Assembly: GCA_015499995.1 (NCBI GenBank)
Contig: JADNRV010000199.1
Coordinates: 25,706 to 89,705 of the forward strand
Origin: Flammula alnicola
Taxonomy: Eukaryota > Basidiomycota > Agaricomycetes > Agaricales > Strophariaceae
Direction of reading: 5' to 3'
Length of the DNA stretch: 64,000 nucleotides
Shown here: piece after piece, positions 42,010 through 53,601 of the stretch
How positions within the stretch are numbered: the stretch's first letter is position 1
Layout of the letters: each line of letters starts with the position of its first letter
Program-made: the position numbers and the translations under genes
Notes under the pieces: model-generated
What the model was told of the DNA's origin: nothing
The model's database searches: none
The model's input: only the letters and a program-made list of their open reading frames with translations

Positions 42010-45000
42010 GGACGCATAAGAACTCCTGAAAACCCGAAACCACTGAAGCGTTCCAGAGCAGAAATTCAAGTGGCTGCGGCAGAGAAAAGGGCTGTGACCA
42101 TAGCCAAGAAGAAGGAGCTTGCAGGTCTCTGTGCAGCTGCGGAACTCGAGGAGCAGCAAAAGCGATAAAAGGCTTTGAAGGAGGTTGCAGCTATAGAAGA
42201 CACTGTTCAACGCCAACAAAGGCAACATCAATTACAAGTTTTTTTTTTTTTTTTTTTTTTAAATCAACAATTTATATTCCGAAGCACGATCGCAGCTCGG
42301 ACTCTAACTAATACAAACGAGTACGCTACAATACCCATCGCAAAAGAAAGAAATTGGTTGCTCGCAGGAGAGCATGTGGCGTGCGCGAGCGCGACACGGG
42401 CGAGACTGCGCAGCAGCCTGAAACCCAAATAACGGACCTCGCAGCCCAGGAAATACAAACGCGCGGCGTTGTTAACGCTACCGAGCATAAGGTAGATATG
42501 GATTAAAAGGGTGGACAGGGGGGTCACCCAGATGAAGTCAGAGCTTGCCCGGCTCTCCCCACTTATTCGGCAAACTCGACGTTCTCGTTACACCAAGGCG
42601 GGTCCTCCACGGGATATCACGCCGAAAGCCGCCCCAGAGGGCCGACAATCGAGGCCTGCAACGAACAGGCCCCTCGCCCTTGCAGGTCCGGAACGGTCCA
42701 ACATGGAAACACCTGCGGGCACTAGGTCTTGGGCCACGGCCCTAACCACACCCAGGATCGCCCCCCATCCAGAAGCAATTTAGGCCCCCCCTTGCGGGGA
42801 GACCGATTGGAGGGGGCTCATCGAGTCCCTGCCCCCCAACATTGCCGCTTCAACTTAACCCGAAATGGAACTTATTATGCCCAATCGAGCAACAGTGGAT
42901 ATAGATCTGTCGAGCCAGTACAAGGGGACTATCCGAGTACCGCTATGGCTCAGTCTTACCAGGGCGCGACACCCGGCTTAACCTTCCCGTCCCCCGGCAG
43001 GTGGTTCGCTTATGCCTTGCGGCGCGGATCCCCAATCCTGTCCAGAGTCACTGTCTTGCCGAAAGCCCCCTACCCAGCCATGCAGCCAGGAGCTCGACCT
43101 ATTACGACTAACAACGGCACTCACTACTCTATTGTGCCGTGCCGGGTGCCCTGTCCTAGCCCTCGAGAAGGGTGGGTCTGCGACCGAAACCCGGATCGAT
43201 GCCGGTGGTCTCCCCAAGGTCGGGTTGTTATCAGACCGATTCCCGGTTCTTACCGTGCCCTATCCTTTCAGACCCTTTACGGGCTGCTATCCGAGGTGCC
43301 CCAAAGCGGCTTTGCACGAGCCTGGCCGACTTACCGACCTATAAGGCTGAGCGACGATCCCAAATGTGCCAGGGTCGACTTACATCAGCATTCCGAGGAA
43401 TCACTTGGACCCCAGACACTCCCACCACCCGACGTAGGCCTATGACAGTGGTCATTGTGCCCGCCCCCTGTAGCGACCATACGGCCCTTGCACCCTACAG
43501 CGAGGAGCGCATGCTCGGCAACAACTGCTGCGCCCTGCAACATGGCAGACAACTTACGGTACAGCACTCCCGTGCACCCCACGTCGCCCAAAGAGGACTA
43601 CAGTGGGTTGCCGAAGGCCCTCAAAGAACGACAGCACCGACAGCGCGCCCAACGGCAGACGACTTACATTCCGGCACCGCGGCGAGGAGCCCACGGTCAC
43701 AAGCTTATGGTACTTGCTATGTGCAGGAATCGAACCCACAACCTCTCAGATGGTGCACAGCCACCCTTAAAGGCAACACAGTAACCGCTAAGCCACCACG
43801 CCCCGGTCAATTACAAGCTGAGCGTCCTGATTTACAGACGATGCAGACTTACCGAACTATCATTGAGGCTCGCACCCCTCTCGAAGCTGCAAAGGATAGC
43901 AGCACTGGTACCACACCTGCTAGAGAAACTGAACAGGATGGAGACGAGTTGAGTGAGGCCGAAATGCCTCCTCGGTCTGCCGTCGACACCAACTCTGATA
44001 GTGGGCTACTTGGAATGGACACTTTCAACTTTGAGCCAGAATCTGGAATTGAAAGTGATCCATACGCACCAGCTGCAGATGAGGACGATGAGGAAGAAGG
44101 AGATCCTGGGTTCTCTGATGCATCTGTTGAACAGGACAAGGCCTTGAAGAAAAAGCAACGCAAAAAGGACAAGGTAAGGATTCAAGCGATAAACAGATCA
44201 ATTGATAATGTACTCACTAGTGACTACTCACAAATGGCCCAAGCAGCAAAAGGACAAGCTACGTGCAGACATTCAAGCACACCGAAAGATTGTTACACCT
44301 TCATACGCTCCAGCAAATGCACAAGGTAGGATGCAGGAAGTAAAAGGGAGGTGAGTGCAGTTTAACACGTTGAAATTTCTCACAACTTACCTCTTCTTGA
44401 AATCAAGTGGGAAATCGGCGGAGATCAGCGGCTTACAGAAGAATTGGAAGGAGCGAGTTCAACCTCCTCTTCCAAGCTCTTCCATCAAGCCGTCCGCATC
44501 AACGAAAGGCAGTCAACAACGACCTGAAACTCATACCTCACATCCGAATGCTGGCGGTGATTTCAACAACCAGAATGACTCTGAGGGATCTCAAGATCAA
44601 GCGCCGGCTCCAAAGAAACAGCAATCTTCGAGCAAGGCGAAAACTCAAGTTAATCATCAAGAAGGGACAACGATGGTATTATTCATATACTGTCCTTATC
44701 TGTGAGCGGTGAACACTGACCAGAAATTTAGTCAGGAATAAAGCTCTACAGCGCAAACAACAAAAAGGTCTTCTCAAAACCTGGACGCTGATTAGCAAAG
44801 CCACATTACAATAACGGCCACCTTCCCTTCAAAAATTACAGCCGTGATATAAGAACCTGGCGTGAGTCTGTTGTACCGCCAATTATTGACTGGTCTGGCA
44901 TGTTAGAAGATGGTTTTGGTGTCAACGCCCACCCAGACCTACCTTTCGTCGTACAAGATAGCTGGAATGATGAATTTCCAGCCATAGAATGCAATGATGC

Positions 45001-45762
45001 TGTTCTTTCTGTGGTGAGTAAATTTCTCGCTCTTTGATCTGAATCATATGTTCAGTTCTTAATCTTTTATAGGCAAGCTCTGCCATACAGAACTGGCGCA
45101 GTTCTCTTGGTAAGTATGCATTTAAACGGCTCACAAAACTATTGTCAGAGAACAATCCGTACAAAAATTCGAGAGAGCAACGGAAGGAGTACATTGCAGA
45201 TCAACTTTGAAACTTAAGATATATCTATCGGGATCCTGACACCAAGGTAAATTACTTTCCTTCATTTTCATTTGTATCTTGATTCATTGACCTTTGCTTT
45301 TAGTCTGGTGCATACTGCTCATCCGCAATCATCGAGATCCTCGCAGTCCATCAGCAGCTTGTATCAAAAATGGACAAGTTCTACGGTTTTCCAGTGGGGC
45401 ATTATCTCTCTGTGCTGCTGTGGTATGCTTTTCTGTTAGTTATGAACTCTTTTCCTTCACTAACATAGAATCATCTATCATTCTAGCATGAACGTGCGCT
45501 TAAGCTTTGGCGATTGGGTGACCCTCCTGATAAGGATACCAAGAGCAGCTTTGTCTGCAAACCGTGGGCTACTCGAGCTGCCGCCCACTTCCAGACTATC
45601 AAGAAACTCTCGGAGGGTAAATGGGATGAAATTCTAGAGGCCGCAGCTGCAGTGGTGGGCTCACGCAATGACGAGTTAGACCCTACTGGTGACAATGAGA
45701 GTGAACTTGATGATCCTGATGAAGTACTTATTTCCGAGGACGAGGCAGCTACCAGTGACTAG
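42010..45762 (+). pseudogene. Decayed accessory gene of a second Plavaka-like transposon
   Basis: Reads EIQVAAAEKRAVTIAKKKEL, has a nonsense codon at about 42166, is split by an S2 SINE at 42239-43806, and resumes AERPDLQTMQTYRTII with an acidic stretch (PDEDDEEEGDPG-like). Later exons read RDIRTWRESVVPPIIDW, NPYKNSREQRKEYIADQL (stop), KMDKFYGFPVGALSLCAAVV and HERALKLWRLGDPPD, ending SEDEAATSD. Proteins with a GALxLxxxAVERAL pattern occur beside such transposases in Agaricomycetes, but I cannot name a domain. Several introns are visible and frames are broken. Confidence 0.5.
42239..43806 (-). mobile_element. S2 SINE with longer LINE-B tail, about 1.57 kb
   Basis: Flanked by TCAATTACAAG (42228-42238 and 43807-43817). 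The tRNA-like head at the right has box A at 43785-43795 and box B at 43726-43736 (complement). Body and core match the S2 at 17860. The LINE-derived tail begins earlier than in that copy, right after CCTAAATTGC, and matches LINE-B from about 57879. The host frame reads through once the element is removed. Confidence 0.88.
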
Positions 45763-46078
45763 GTTACCATACAGCTGTTGTTTGTAATCATGAAATCTCT
45801 TTGGTTGCTCAATGTAGTCTGCGCTCCGAAACCTAACCTATTAGTACATTAATGGTAGCAGAGTTGGTCATGATATCAGAAATAAATTCTGACAGAGCTG
45901 GCACTACATTGAGAATTCTGATGAGATACACATTTATGATGCCAATACCGACTTATGACAGAAGAACCAATTTGTGATACCAGAAGTAAATTATAGGAGT
46001 AGAAACATAAACTAGAAATGTGCAGGTCATTATGTTGCCATACAAATTCTGATCGTCTGGAATGGTCTGGCTTGTCTG
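45763..46078. other. AT-rich spacer between two decayed transposon genes
   Basis: No ORF, repeat or RNA gene seen. Probably the 3' UTR of the accessory gene and the leader of the transposase. Confidence 0.4.
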
Positions 46079-48794
46079 GTGCCAGACCAGCCAGACCGGA
46101 AGACTTTTCCTGATGCTTGTGTACATTATCTCAAGAGCTGCACAAAATCACAGAAAATCAATGTGGAGCAGGGCAATGATGCCTTTCCAATCTCCTTGAC
46201 TCGGCAGCAGAGGTTAATGGTGAGTAAATTATTCTATCCTCTAGTTGTGATACTTACTGACTACTTATGCTTGCAGGCTTCATTCCAAGCTATAGACCAT
46301 CCAGCACCGGAATTGACGATGTCAGCTGCCACTCCAGTTGAACCAACAGCTATGGATATCAATACAGAACCACTCGCACCACCTTCGCCCGACCATCCAG
46401 TGCCCGAATGCACAATGTCAGCTGCCACTCCACTTGAACCAACGGCTATGGATATCGATACGGAACCCACTCACACCACCTTCGCCCATCCACGATGTCA
46501 CTCCACTTGAACTAGAACCTCTGAAACCACCTTTGCCAGCATTGACGGCCTCCGGACGGCCTCATCGCGCATACCGAGTTCCTTTGCATTTCGTGGATAC
46601 TCCACCTAAGCCGCTAGCTCTGGCTCCAGTGGAATCACCCCAACCTGAGGCCGGACCCATCCAGCGTGTTCTGCTCATCATGTAGAATCATCTTGTCACT
46701 GCTACTAATTTCTTTGGCATCTGGCGAGATTATCCCCGCCATCCCACCATTGATCCCGACAGCTCACTTTCCCTCGAAGAACTTTCCAACCCACACTGAG
46801 TCAATTTAGATTCCTCGCCACTTCCACCTGACCCCGAATCAGATCACCCATTTTACTGGCCCTTTGCCAATGCTACCATCTTTCGTATCATGTCATGGAT
46901 GAATAATGGAAACACTGCAAAGTCCGAGGCAGAAATCACAGCATTTGTCCAAAAGGTCATCTAATCACCGGATTTCAAGAAAGAAGATCTTGACAGCTTT
47001 GATGCTCATCGCGAAAATTAGCGGTTCAACAAGGCAGTCTCTCAATCAAATCTCAAAAGCCAGTTCATGGAATTGTCTGTCAACATTCTTGTTCCTTCAG
47101 GAAATGCCGCGGTACCACCCCAACCATTTACTGTTCCCGGGCTGCTCCACCGAGACCTGACTGCCACCATCGTGGATGCTTTTAGTGACCCCCTTGCCCA
47201 TCTCCTTCATTTTTTGCCCTTCAAATTATTCCATCATGATGCCACAAAACAAAAAGATGATTGGGTCCACAGAGAGCTCTACATCTCCGACGCGTTTTTG
47301 GCAGAACAGGAAAAAGTCCAGAGATACGGAAAGCTTCCTGTGGATGATCTCGATTGCAAGCGAGAGAAGGTTGTCACTGCCCTCATGTTCTCATCGGATG
47401 CTACACATCTCACAGACTTTGGGAATGCAAAAGCATGGCCAATTTACCTGATGCTTAGGAATCTTTCCAAGTACTTTCGCTCTCAGCCGAATTCGGGGGC
47501 AATGCATCATCTTGCATACATTCCATCGGTAAGTTTCTCTGTGTAGCTTCTCTGTTCATAAATGATTGATTCTTTTGTTTAGCTACCCAACTCATTTCAA
47601 GACTTTGCCTCCAATTTTCACACAAAATGGCACACGCAAAAGCAGGAAATCTTAACGCACTGCCACCGTGAACTTATGCACGCAGTCTGGAAAGCAATCC
47701 TCGATGACGACTTCATCAATGCCTACCATTACGGAATTGTTATCAAGTGTATCAACGGTGTTGAACGCCGCATTTACCCCCAGTTTTTTACATATTCTGT
47801 GGATTATCCAGAAAAGTAGGCTCTATTTTGTTTACGGTTATGAGTCTGGTCTGATTTTTCTGGCAGGGTTCTACTTGCTACAATCCGAGACAAAGGCCTA
47901 TGCCCATGTCCTCGATGCTGTGTATTAAAGTCAAAGCTGGATGCTCTAGGACTGCGGCGAGACATGTCTGTTCGGATAAACCAAGTCCAAAAATTTATGG
48001 TCGAGCAAGTCACAATCGCCCGAGATGCAATCTATCGATTAGCAAATGGAATCTGTAGCAAACCTGTTGAGGACTTACTGAAACACTTTTCAGGTGTTCC
48101 AACCTTGGCGAGTACTCAGGCCTTGTATGAGTGAGAGTTAAGCTTACATCCACCTTTTAGAATGCATTTGTTGACTGCCTAGGACCCAAATTCAATCCAT
48201 CTCAAATGCTCGTCATCGATCTTTTACACGAGTTTGAACTTGGTGTTTGGAAAGCCCTTTTCACGCATCTTATTCACCTCCTTCACGCTGCTGGACGTGG
48301 CTCAGATGATCTTGTTGTTCAACTTGATCGAAGGTAAGCACGATTGCAAGACCTATCATTCAGGTGTCTTATTCAGGCTTGCTTGTTTTTAGATATAGAG
48401 ATATATCAACTTTCGGGCATGGCACAATCTGCAAATTTGCTGTGAATTCATCGGAAATAAAGAAGTTAGCAGCACGAGACTTTGAGGACCTGCTTCAGGT
48501 GTGTATCTTTCTTTGCTTCTAATCATAATCCAATCACCTGTTAATTCTTCCATTGTATAGTGCGCTCTACCAGCATTTGAAGGTCTGCTTGCAGAGCCTC
48601 ACAACAAATGATTGATGAAATTGCTTTATTGAACGGCGGAATGGCATGCGCTCGCAAAGCTACGCATGCACACAGACACCACATTGGATTTACTTGAGTA
48701 GCTCACAACTGAGTTCGGGATGCTAATGCGACAATTTTGTGATCTAACATGCTCCCAATTCGAAACGGCGGAGCTTCCTAGGGAGATCGCTGCC

Positions 48795-49188
48795 TTTTTT
48801 TTTTTTTTTTTTTTTAAATCAACAATTTATACACCGGTGCACGTTCGCAGTCCGGACCCTATCTAATACAAGCGAGTACGCTACAATACCCAAAGCAAAA
48901 GAAAGGAATTGGTTGCTCGCAGGGGAGCATGCGGCGCGCGCGAGCGCGACGCGGGCGAGACTGCGCTGCAGCCTGAAACCCAAATAGTGGACCTCGCAGC
49001 CCAGGAAATACAAACGTGCGGCGTTGTTAACGCTACCGAACGTAAGGTAGATATGGATTAAAAGGGTGGACAGGGGGGTCACCCAGATGAAGTCAGAGCT
49101 TGCCCGGCTCTCCCCACTTCGTTGGCAAACTCGACGTTATCGTTACACCATGGCGGGTCCTCCAAATGATGCGTGCCATAGACTCAGA
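48795..49188 (-). mobile_element. Truncated retro-insertion with LINE-B-type tail
   Basis: Flanked by GGGAGATCGCTGCC (48781-48794 and 49189-49202). The 394 bp insert contains only the LINE-B-type 3' tail from TCTGAGTCTATGG to poly(A), so it could be a truncated LINE-B or a truncated S2. Confidence 0.88.
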
Positions 49189-49461
49189 GGGAGATCGCTG
49201 CCTGCAATCGAAGGCAAACATCACAGCAAGCTGCTATGTCATCAGCTATTCCCCGCTCTATGTCAACTGCCACTTCCAATGTCCCACCACCATCCAATGT
49301 CCTACCACCAACACCATCCTTACCACCTATTGCTGCGACTCCACCTGTACCATTACCAACAGCTGCTGCTTCAATGAGTATCCCTGAGGGTCAACCACCA
49401 GCTGCTTCAACTCCAGCTTCTGGAACCAATCGCAAATGCAAAGGACTCAATCTATTCATAG

Positions 49462-49528
49462 TTTTTTTTTTTTTTTTTTTTTTTAAATCAACAGTTTGTA
49501 TTCCGGGGCACGAAAGCAGTCCGGTCTA
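49462..49528 (-). mobile_element. 67 bp extreme 5'-truncated retro-insertion
   Basis: Flanked by AATCTATTCATAG (49449-49461 and 49529-49541). It consists of a poly(A) of about 21 and only some 45 bases of the LINE 3' terminus (GACCGGACTGCTTTCGTGCC on minus). It shows how little of the tail is kept in the shortest event. Confidence 0.85.
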
Positions 49529-49913
49529 AATCTATTCATAGTCAAGTTCCACTTTCTCAGTGATTATGTATGGCATATACGTTTATTTGGGATGACAGAC
49601 TCTTACTCGACTCAACTGGTACGTATACTTTTTCTTAATTCATGAGTGTGATACTTATGCTCTTTCACTTAAATCAGGGAGAACTTGCACACCAACTTGT
49701 GAAGCAGCTTTACAGCCTTACAAACAAGAAAGAAGCCATCAAGCAGATAAGCAAGAAGTACACCTGGCAGCGAGTATTTCGTCAGGCAGAAAAGAAGGAA
49801 GAAGAGGAAGCAGATCAACCGGAGCATCTGAGTGAACACCATATCATCTCACATTCTCGAAACTCTCCTCTTAATGTCTTCACTTTTGCACAAGATGGAG
49901 ATCCAGCTAAAAG

Positions 49914-50381
49914 TGTTACGGTCCATCCCCAACACATCTATTTTTCTCTTTCTTTTCTATCTTTGTACTAGTACCAGGACTATTACCTTATTTGGTCATC
50001 CTATCTTTAGTATGTTCTATTTCACTATAAATAGCCTTGACGACTTTAACATCATCGAGATGACTTTCTTTTCATTCCTGACTCCTCTCAATCATAGTAG
50101 GAGTCATACATTATTGGTCTGTGCGTGCTCTCCACTAGTATATATACAGTAGACACACAATCCTGTACTTTAGCTAGTTCTTGAGAATCTAGACTTCATT
50201 GTCTTGCCTCTCTCCTCGCCATGAACGTCTAAGCTCGTCGAGCCTCTAGACATGATCACTTAAGCTCGTCTGAGCCTCTAAGTGTGAACGATCTGATCTA
50301 GGCACCTCTCGACATGACTTTGGAATCACTGGTTGCTTGACTTCGACGTCGCAATCACGTTGTTTCTTGCTAGTCATAACA
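49914..50381 (+). repeat. 5' LTR of a second Ty3/Gypsy element (GypB)
   Basis: Begins TGTTACGG, directly where the transposase reading is lost, and ends CATAACA, giving matching inverted ends TGTTA/TAACA. TATA-like boxes TATAAATAG (about 50028) and TATATATACA (about 50138) lie inside. Inner repeats of TAAGCTCGTC(T)GAGCCTCTA occur twice (50230-50285). The 3' limit is inferred from the terminal match, with no second LTR in the window. Confidence 0.5.
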
Positions 50382-50484
50382 AAAGGACTATCTCCTACTC
50401 CTTTCCACCACTATCTAGTGGTCGACTACCCCTTGAACCCCAACACTCGCCGCAGTAGGACTCCTTGGAGTCTGAGCCTGCACA

Positions 50485-51768
50485 ATGCCTCCGAAACCCT
50501 CAGTAACTCGACCGAAAGTAGCTTCACAAGCTAGGTCATGAGTAACTCGATCAGCCACATAAGAACAACTTCTTGTTGCAGCCACCCCTGAACCATCCTC
50601 CCCCAGCGTCCCATCCCGCGAGCCTACCGAGACCCTAGAAGAAGCAGCAGATCCATTATCTGCTAGCCTTTTTTCCACCTCTTCCAGAGCCAGAACTCCT
50701 GTCCAACTTCCCTCATTCACAGATCTCGAAGACGAAGGTCTCTACGATCACCACGCACCTTCCAAACCTCCTCCTAACCCTCCTAGTTCTTCGGAAGAAC
50801 TCTCCCCACCACCAGGGCAACAACCTTTGAGACAACCATGAGGTCCACCTCCACCTCCACCTTCACCTCCCCCGAACCCCCCAGGTCAACAGACCGCTCC
50901 TCCCATGGCTAATCCTACCCTGAAAGAAATAAACTTGAACCGACCCCAGGACTTTGATGACGATATTGAAAAATATGCCTCTTGGAAGAAGACGGTGATG
51001 CTTTACCTAAAGATCAATTCCACCGTCTACAACACCTAAAGATCAATTCCACCGTTCTACAACACAGATGAGAAGAAGATCGTCTTCATTCTCTCCTTCA
51101 TGTGAGAGGAAGCTGCATCTGATTGGGCCGAAGAGTTCTATGACTCCCACTACACTCCCGCCGCTCCCGCGGTTGGAACGACTCCAGCGACTAATGCAGT
51201 GCTGGACCTTGGAACTTGGGACACCTTTATTGACCAACTCGACAAAGACTACGAGATCACCGACTTGAAGGGTAACTCCCTCAAACAGTTATATGTGATT
51301 AGACAAGGAAAAGCACCCTTAGAAGAACACATCACGAATTTCAAGATCCTGGTAAAGAAGACCGGGATCTCTGACCCATCGATCTTGATCGACCTATTCC
51401 AAAAGTCCCTTCGAACAGAACTGTTAAGAGAAGTCATGTGACTCGAAACCTGACCTACCATGCTCCAAGGCTGGTACGACAAAGCCAAAGACAGAGAAAT
51501 GAACATGAAGATCTCTGACACAATCAAACGAAGATATGCCAGACAGAACACTGGGTATCAGAAACCAAAACCCGAGACCAGACCCGCGAGATGCCCATTC
51601 TCATATAAACCACGCGACCCCGACGCCATGGACGTTGACATGATGACTACCAAAGAACGAAATGAACTCCTTAGGACAGGATCGTGTTTCTTCTGCAGGG
51701 AACCCGGCCATATGGTGCGTGACTGCCCAAAGAAGAAGAAGAAACAGAACATGATGAATTATCAATGA
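50485..51768 (+). pseudogene. gag: GypB gag with CCHC knuckle (multiple stops)
   Basis: Starts MPPKPSVTRPKVASQ. A Pro/Ser-rich N-terminus with PPPPPPSPPPNPP leads into EINLNRPQDFDDDIEKYASW (capsid start), SFM-stop-EEAASDWAEEFYDSHY, LDLGTWDTFIDQLDKDYE and FKILVKKTGISDPSILIDLF. The knuckle CFFCREPGHMVRDC is near 51685 and a KKKKKQ tail follows. At least five in-frame stops occur, one made by a 29 bp tandem duplication at about 51006-51063. Domain order matches gag of Tf-like Gypsy elements of Agaricomycetes. Confidence 0.82.
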
Positions 51769-51904
51769 CGATCTGAACTGCCAAAGAAGAAACTCACTGG
51801 AAAACAAACTAGCGCACACATTCGTTCGCTCATTGAGGTTCGCTTATTGAGGAATTGGATCTAGAAGAGAAGACTGCCTGCTTGGACGATTTGAATGAGG
51901 ATTT

Positions 51905-52412
51905 TTGATAGGGAGATGCCGCCCAATGTCAGTCTCTCCCTACCTTTCTATTCACTCTGTATTAGTAGTCGAGATCGAGAATCAAACTATGCATTTGCTG
52001 TGTTCTCTCTCGTGCAAAAATCAGACTGGTAGAAAAATTGTTGGAACCACCGCTCTCCTAGACTCCGGTGCTGGTGGACAGTTCATCCATCAGCAGTTCA
52101 CACAATCCCTTGGACTTGACCTTCACCAGCTTCCGAGACCAATCAAAGCCAAGAACATCGACGGAACACCTAATAAGGAGGAAATGATATTATACTATGT
52201 CGTCATTGATCTCACCATCAATGGAAGAACAGACCCGACCAAACTTATAGTCACCAGCCTCGGAAAGCAGAAAATTATTCTAGGTTTCCCATGGCTCCAG
52301 AAATGAAACCCAAACATCGATTGGAAACTCGGGACCCTAACCTGGAGAGAGAAACTTTGGAAATCTCTCAGCAAGTTCAAGAACACCTTCATCAGGCTCC
52401 TCAAGACCAGGA
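51905..52412 (+). pseudogene. pol: GypB protease segment of pol
   Basis: Retropepsin motifs ALLDSGAGGQFIHQQF (active site DSGA) and IILGFPWLQK are in correct spacing. The reading continues with NPNIDWKLGTL-like sequence in another frame and is cut at 52425 by LINE-B, then resumes at 58421. It is followed by RT on the far side. Confidence 0.82.
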
Positions 52413-52425
52413 CTGCAAGGGAGCC

Positions 52426-52785
52426 TCCGGCGTCCCTCTTTGCAATAGATGCTGGAGGTGGGGCCATCCATCTAACGTGTGCAGGGCTCCCCAGCCCCGC
52501 TGCGCTCATTGCTCCGGGCCACACGGGGAGGAGGTACATCGTATCGCCGCTTCGTGTTGCAAGGGAAATCCCAAGGCAACTCCACCTATCCCACCTACTC
52601 CGGGTGGGGTGGACTGCCCTCATGCCCCGTGCTGCCCTAATTGTAAGGGCGCGCATAAACCTTACGACAGAAAGTGTCATTTCTGGCACAACCGGTACGA
52701 TCGCGAATGGATCGATGCCAAATATGCCCAGGTACGTGATTATTGGAATCAACGTCGTGCACTCTACTCACAGAACGTAGCTTAA
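52426..52785 (+). pseudogene. LINE-B ORF1, C-terminal knuckle part
   Basis: Reads GVPLCNRCWRWGHPSNVC, CAHCSGPHGEEVHRIAASC, then CPNCKGAHKPYDRKCHFW and ends WNQRRALYSQNVA with TAA. These are three CCHC-like knuckles as in LINE-A ORF1. The N-terminal two thirds are absent because of 5' truncation. The stop TAA overlaps the ORF2 ATG (TAATG at 52783-52787). Confidence 0.85.
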
Positions 52786-53601
52786 TGCAGGCACAACCGC
52801 TTGATGAGATACGGGTTTTGAGTTGGAACGTGGCGAGGGACGGGATGTCCCTCGATGTAATCCTTAGCACTTGTACAAATATATATGACGTGTTATTCAT
52901 CCAAGAGCCTCCCTGGAGGCACATAAGAACCGCCCCATCTGTGAAGAGCAGGAAGGGTGAAGATGTAGTTGGCGCTCCCAACCACCCAGACTGGCTGGCC
53001 ATGGTGCGCCCCACCACCCCTGACGAGCGACCCCGGGTCATGACCTATGTTTCGACTAGGCTGGCCCGGTATCACCCGGCTCAACGAAGGGATATTATTG
53101 ATCATCCCGACATCATGGTACTCTCGCTCTCATCGGGTGAGAGCTCCTTCTATCTTCTGAACGTGTATTCAGATTCCGATCATGGAGCTATTAACTGGCT
53201 CCGGGATCACGATCGAGATCTTCCTCGCTGTCATCTGATGATGGGAGATTTTAATGCACACTCTCCAGATTGGGACCCTGGTTCCGCTCGGGAGGGATGT
53301 GCCTTATCGCTGCAACAATCGGCGGCTATCCTTGGGCTCGAGCTTGCCACCTTTGGCAACCCTGGGCCCACACACATTCCAAGAGATCGCACCAAGCGCA
53401 GCACGGTGATCGATCTGGCTTTTGTTCCCCCCGGTCAGGTGGTGAACGAATCTACTGTCTGATGCCCGGACATCCAGCTTAAATCGGACCACATTCCGAT
53501 TTATACTACACTGGACATCCTTCCCGCCCCTGACGGGGCGGTTCGGATGTCTCTTCCTACGGAGTCTGTTGAGGCCTTCGTTAAATCTATCACTTCGGGA
53601 C
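52785..53601 (+). pseudogene. LINE-B ORF2, endonuclease part
   Basis: Starts MQAQPLDEIRVLSWNVARDG. APE-type motifs are FIQEPPW, MMGDFNAHSPDW, STVIDLAFVPP and, after a TGA at 53460, SDHIPIYTTL. It is cut at 53601 after SITSG by the nested insertion. The TGA alone would inactivate it. Confidence 0.87.

Larger units (their letters stand above)
46079..49910 (+). pseudogene. Decayed Plavaka-like transposase
   Basis: A different lineage from the transposase at 26 kb. Blocks in order are RPHRAYRVPLHFVDTPP, FGIWRDYPRHPTIDPDSSLS, HPFYWPFANATIFRIMSWMN, FTVPGLLHRDLTATIVDAFS, VVTALMFSSDATHLTDFGNA, FQDFASNFHTKWHTQK, PRCCVLKSKLDALGL, MLVIDLLHEFELGVWKALF and STFGHGTICKFAVNSSEIKK. After two insertions the end reads FGMTDSYSTQLGELAHQLVK and YSLTNKKEAIKQISKKY. 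Stops (for example at 46683, 46797 and 46964) and frame changes make it a pseudogene. There is a tandem repeat of the PTAMDI(N/D)TEP type near the start. It is cut at 49913 by the GypB LTR. Confidence 0.75.

Noticed and set aside
42511..43784. Long open readings inside the S2 SINE at 42239-43806, including one joined to flanking codons
   Set aside because: They cross the SINE/host boundary and have no counterpart frame in other S2 copies; GC-rich SINE sequence is open by chance.
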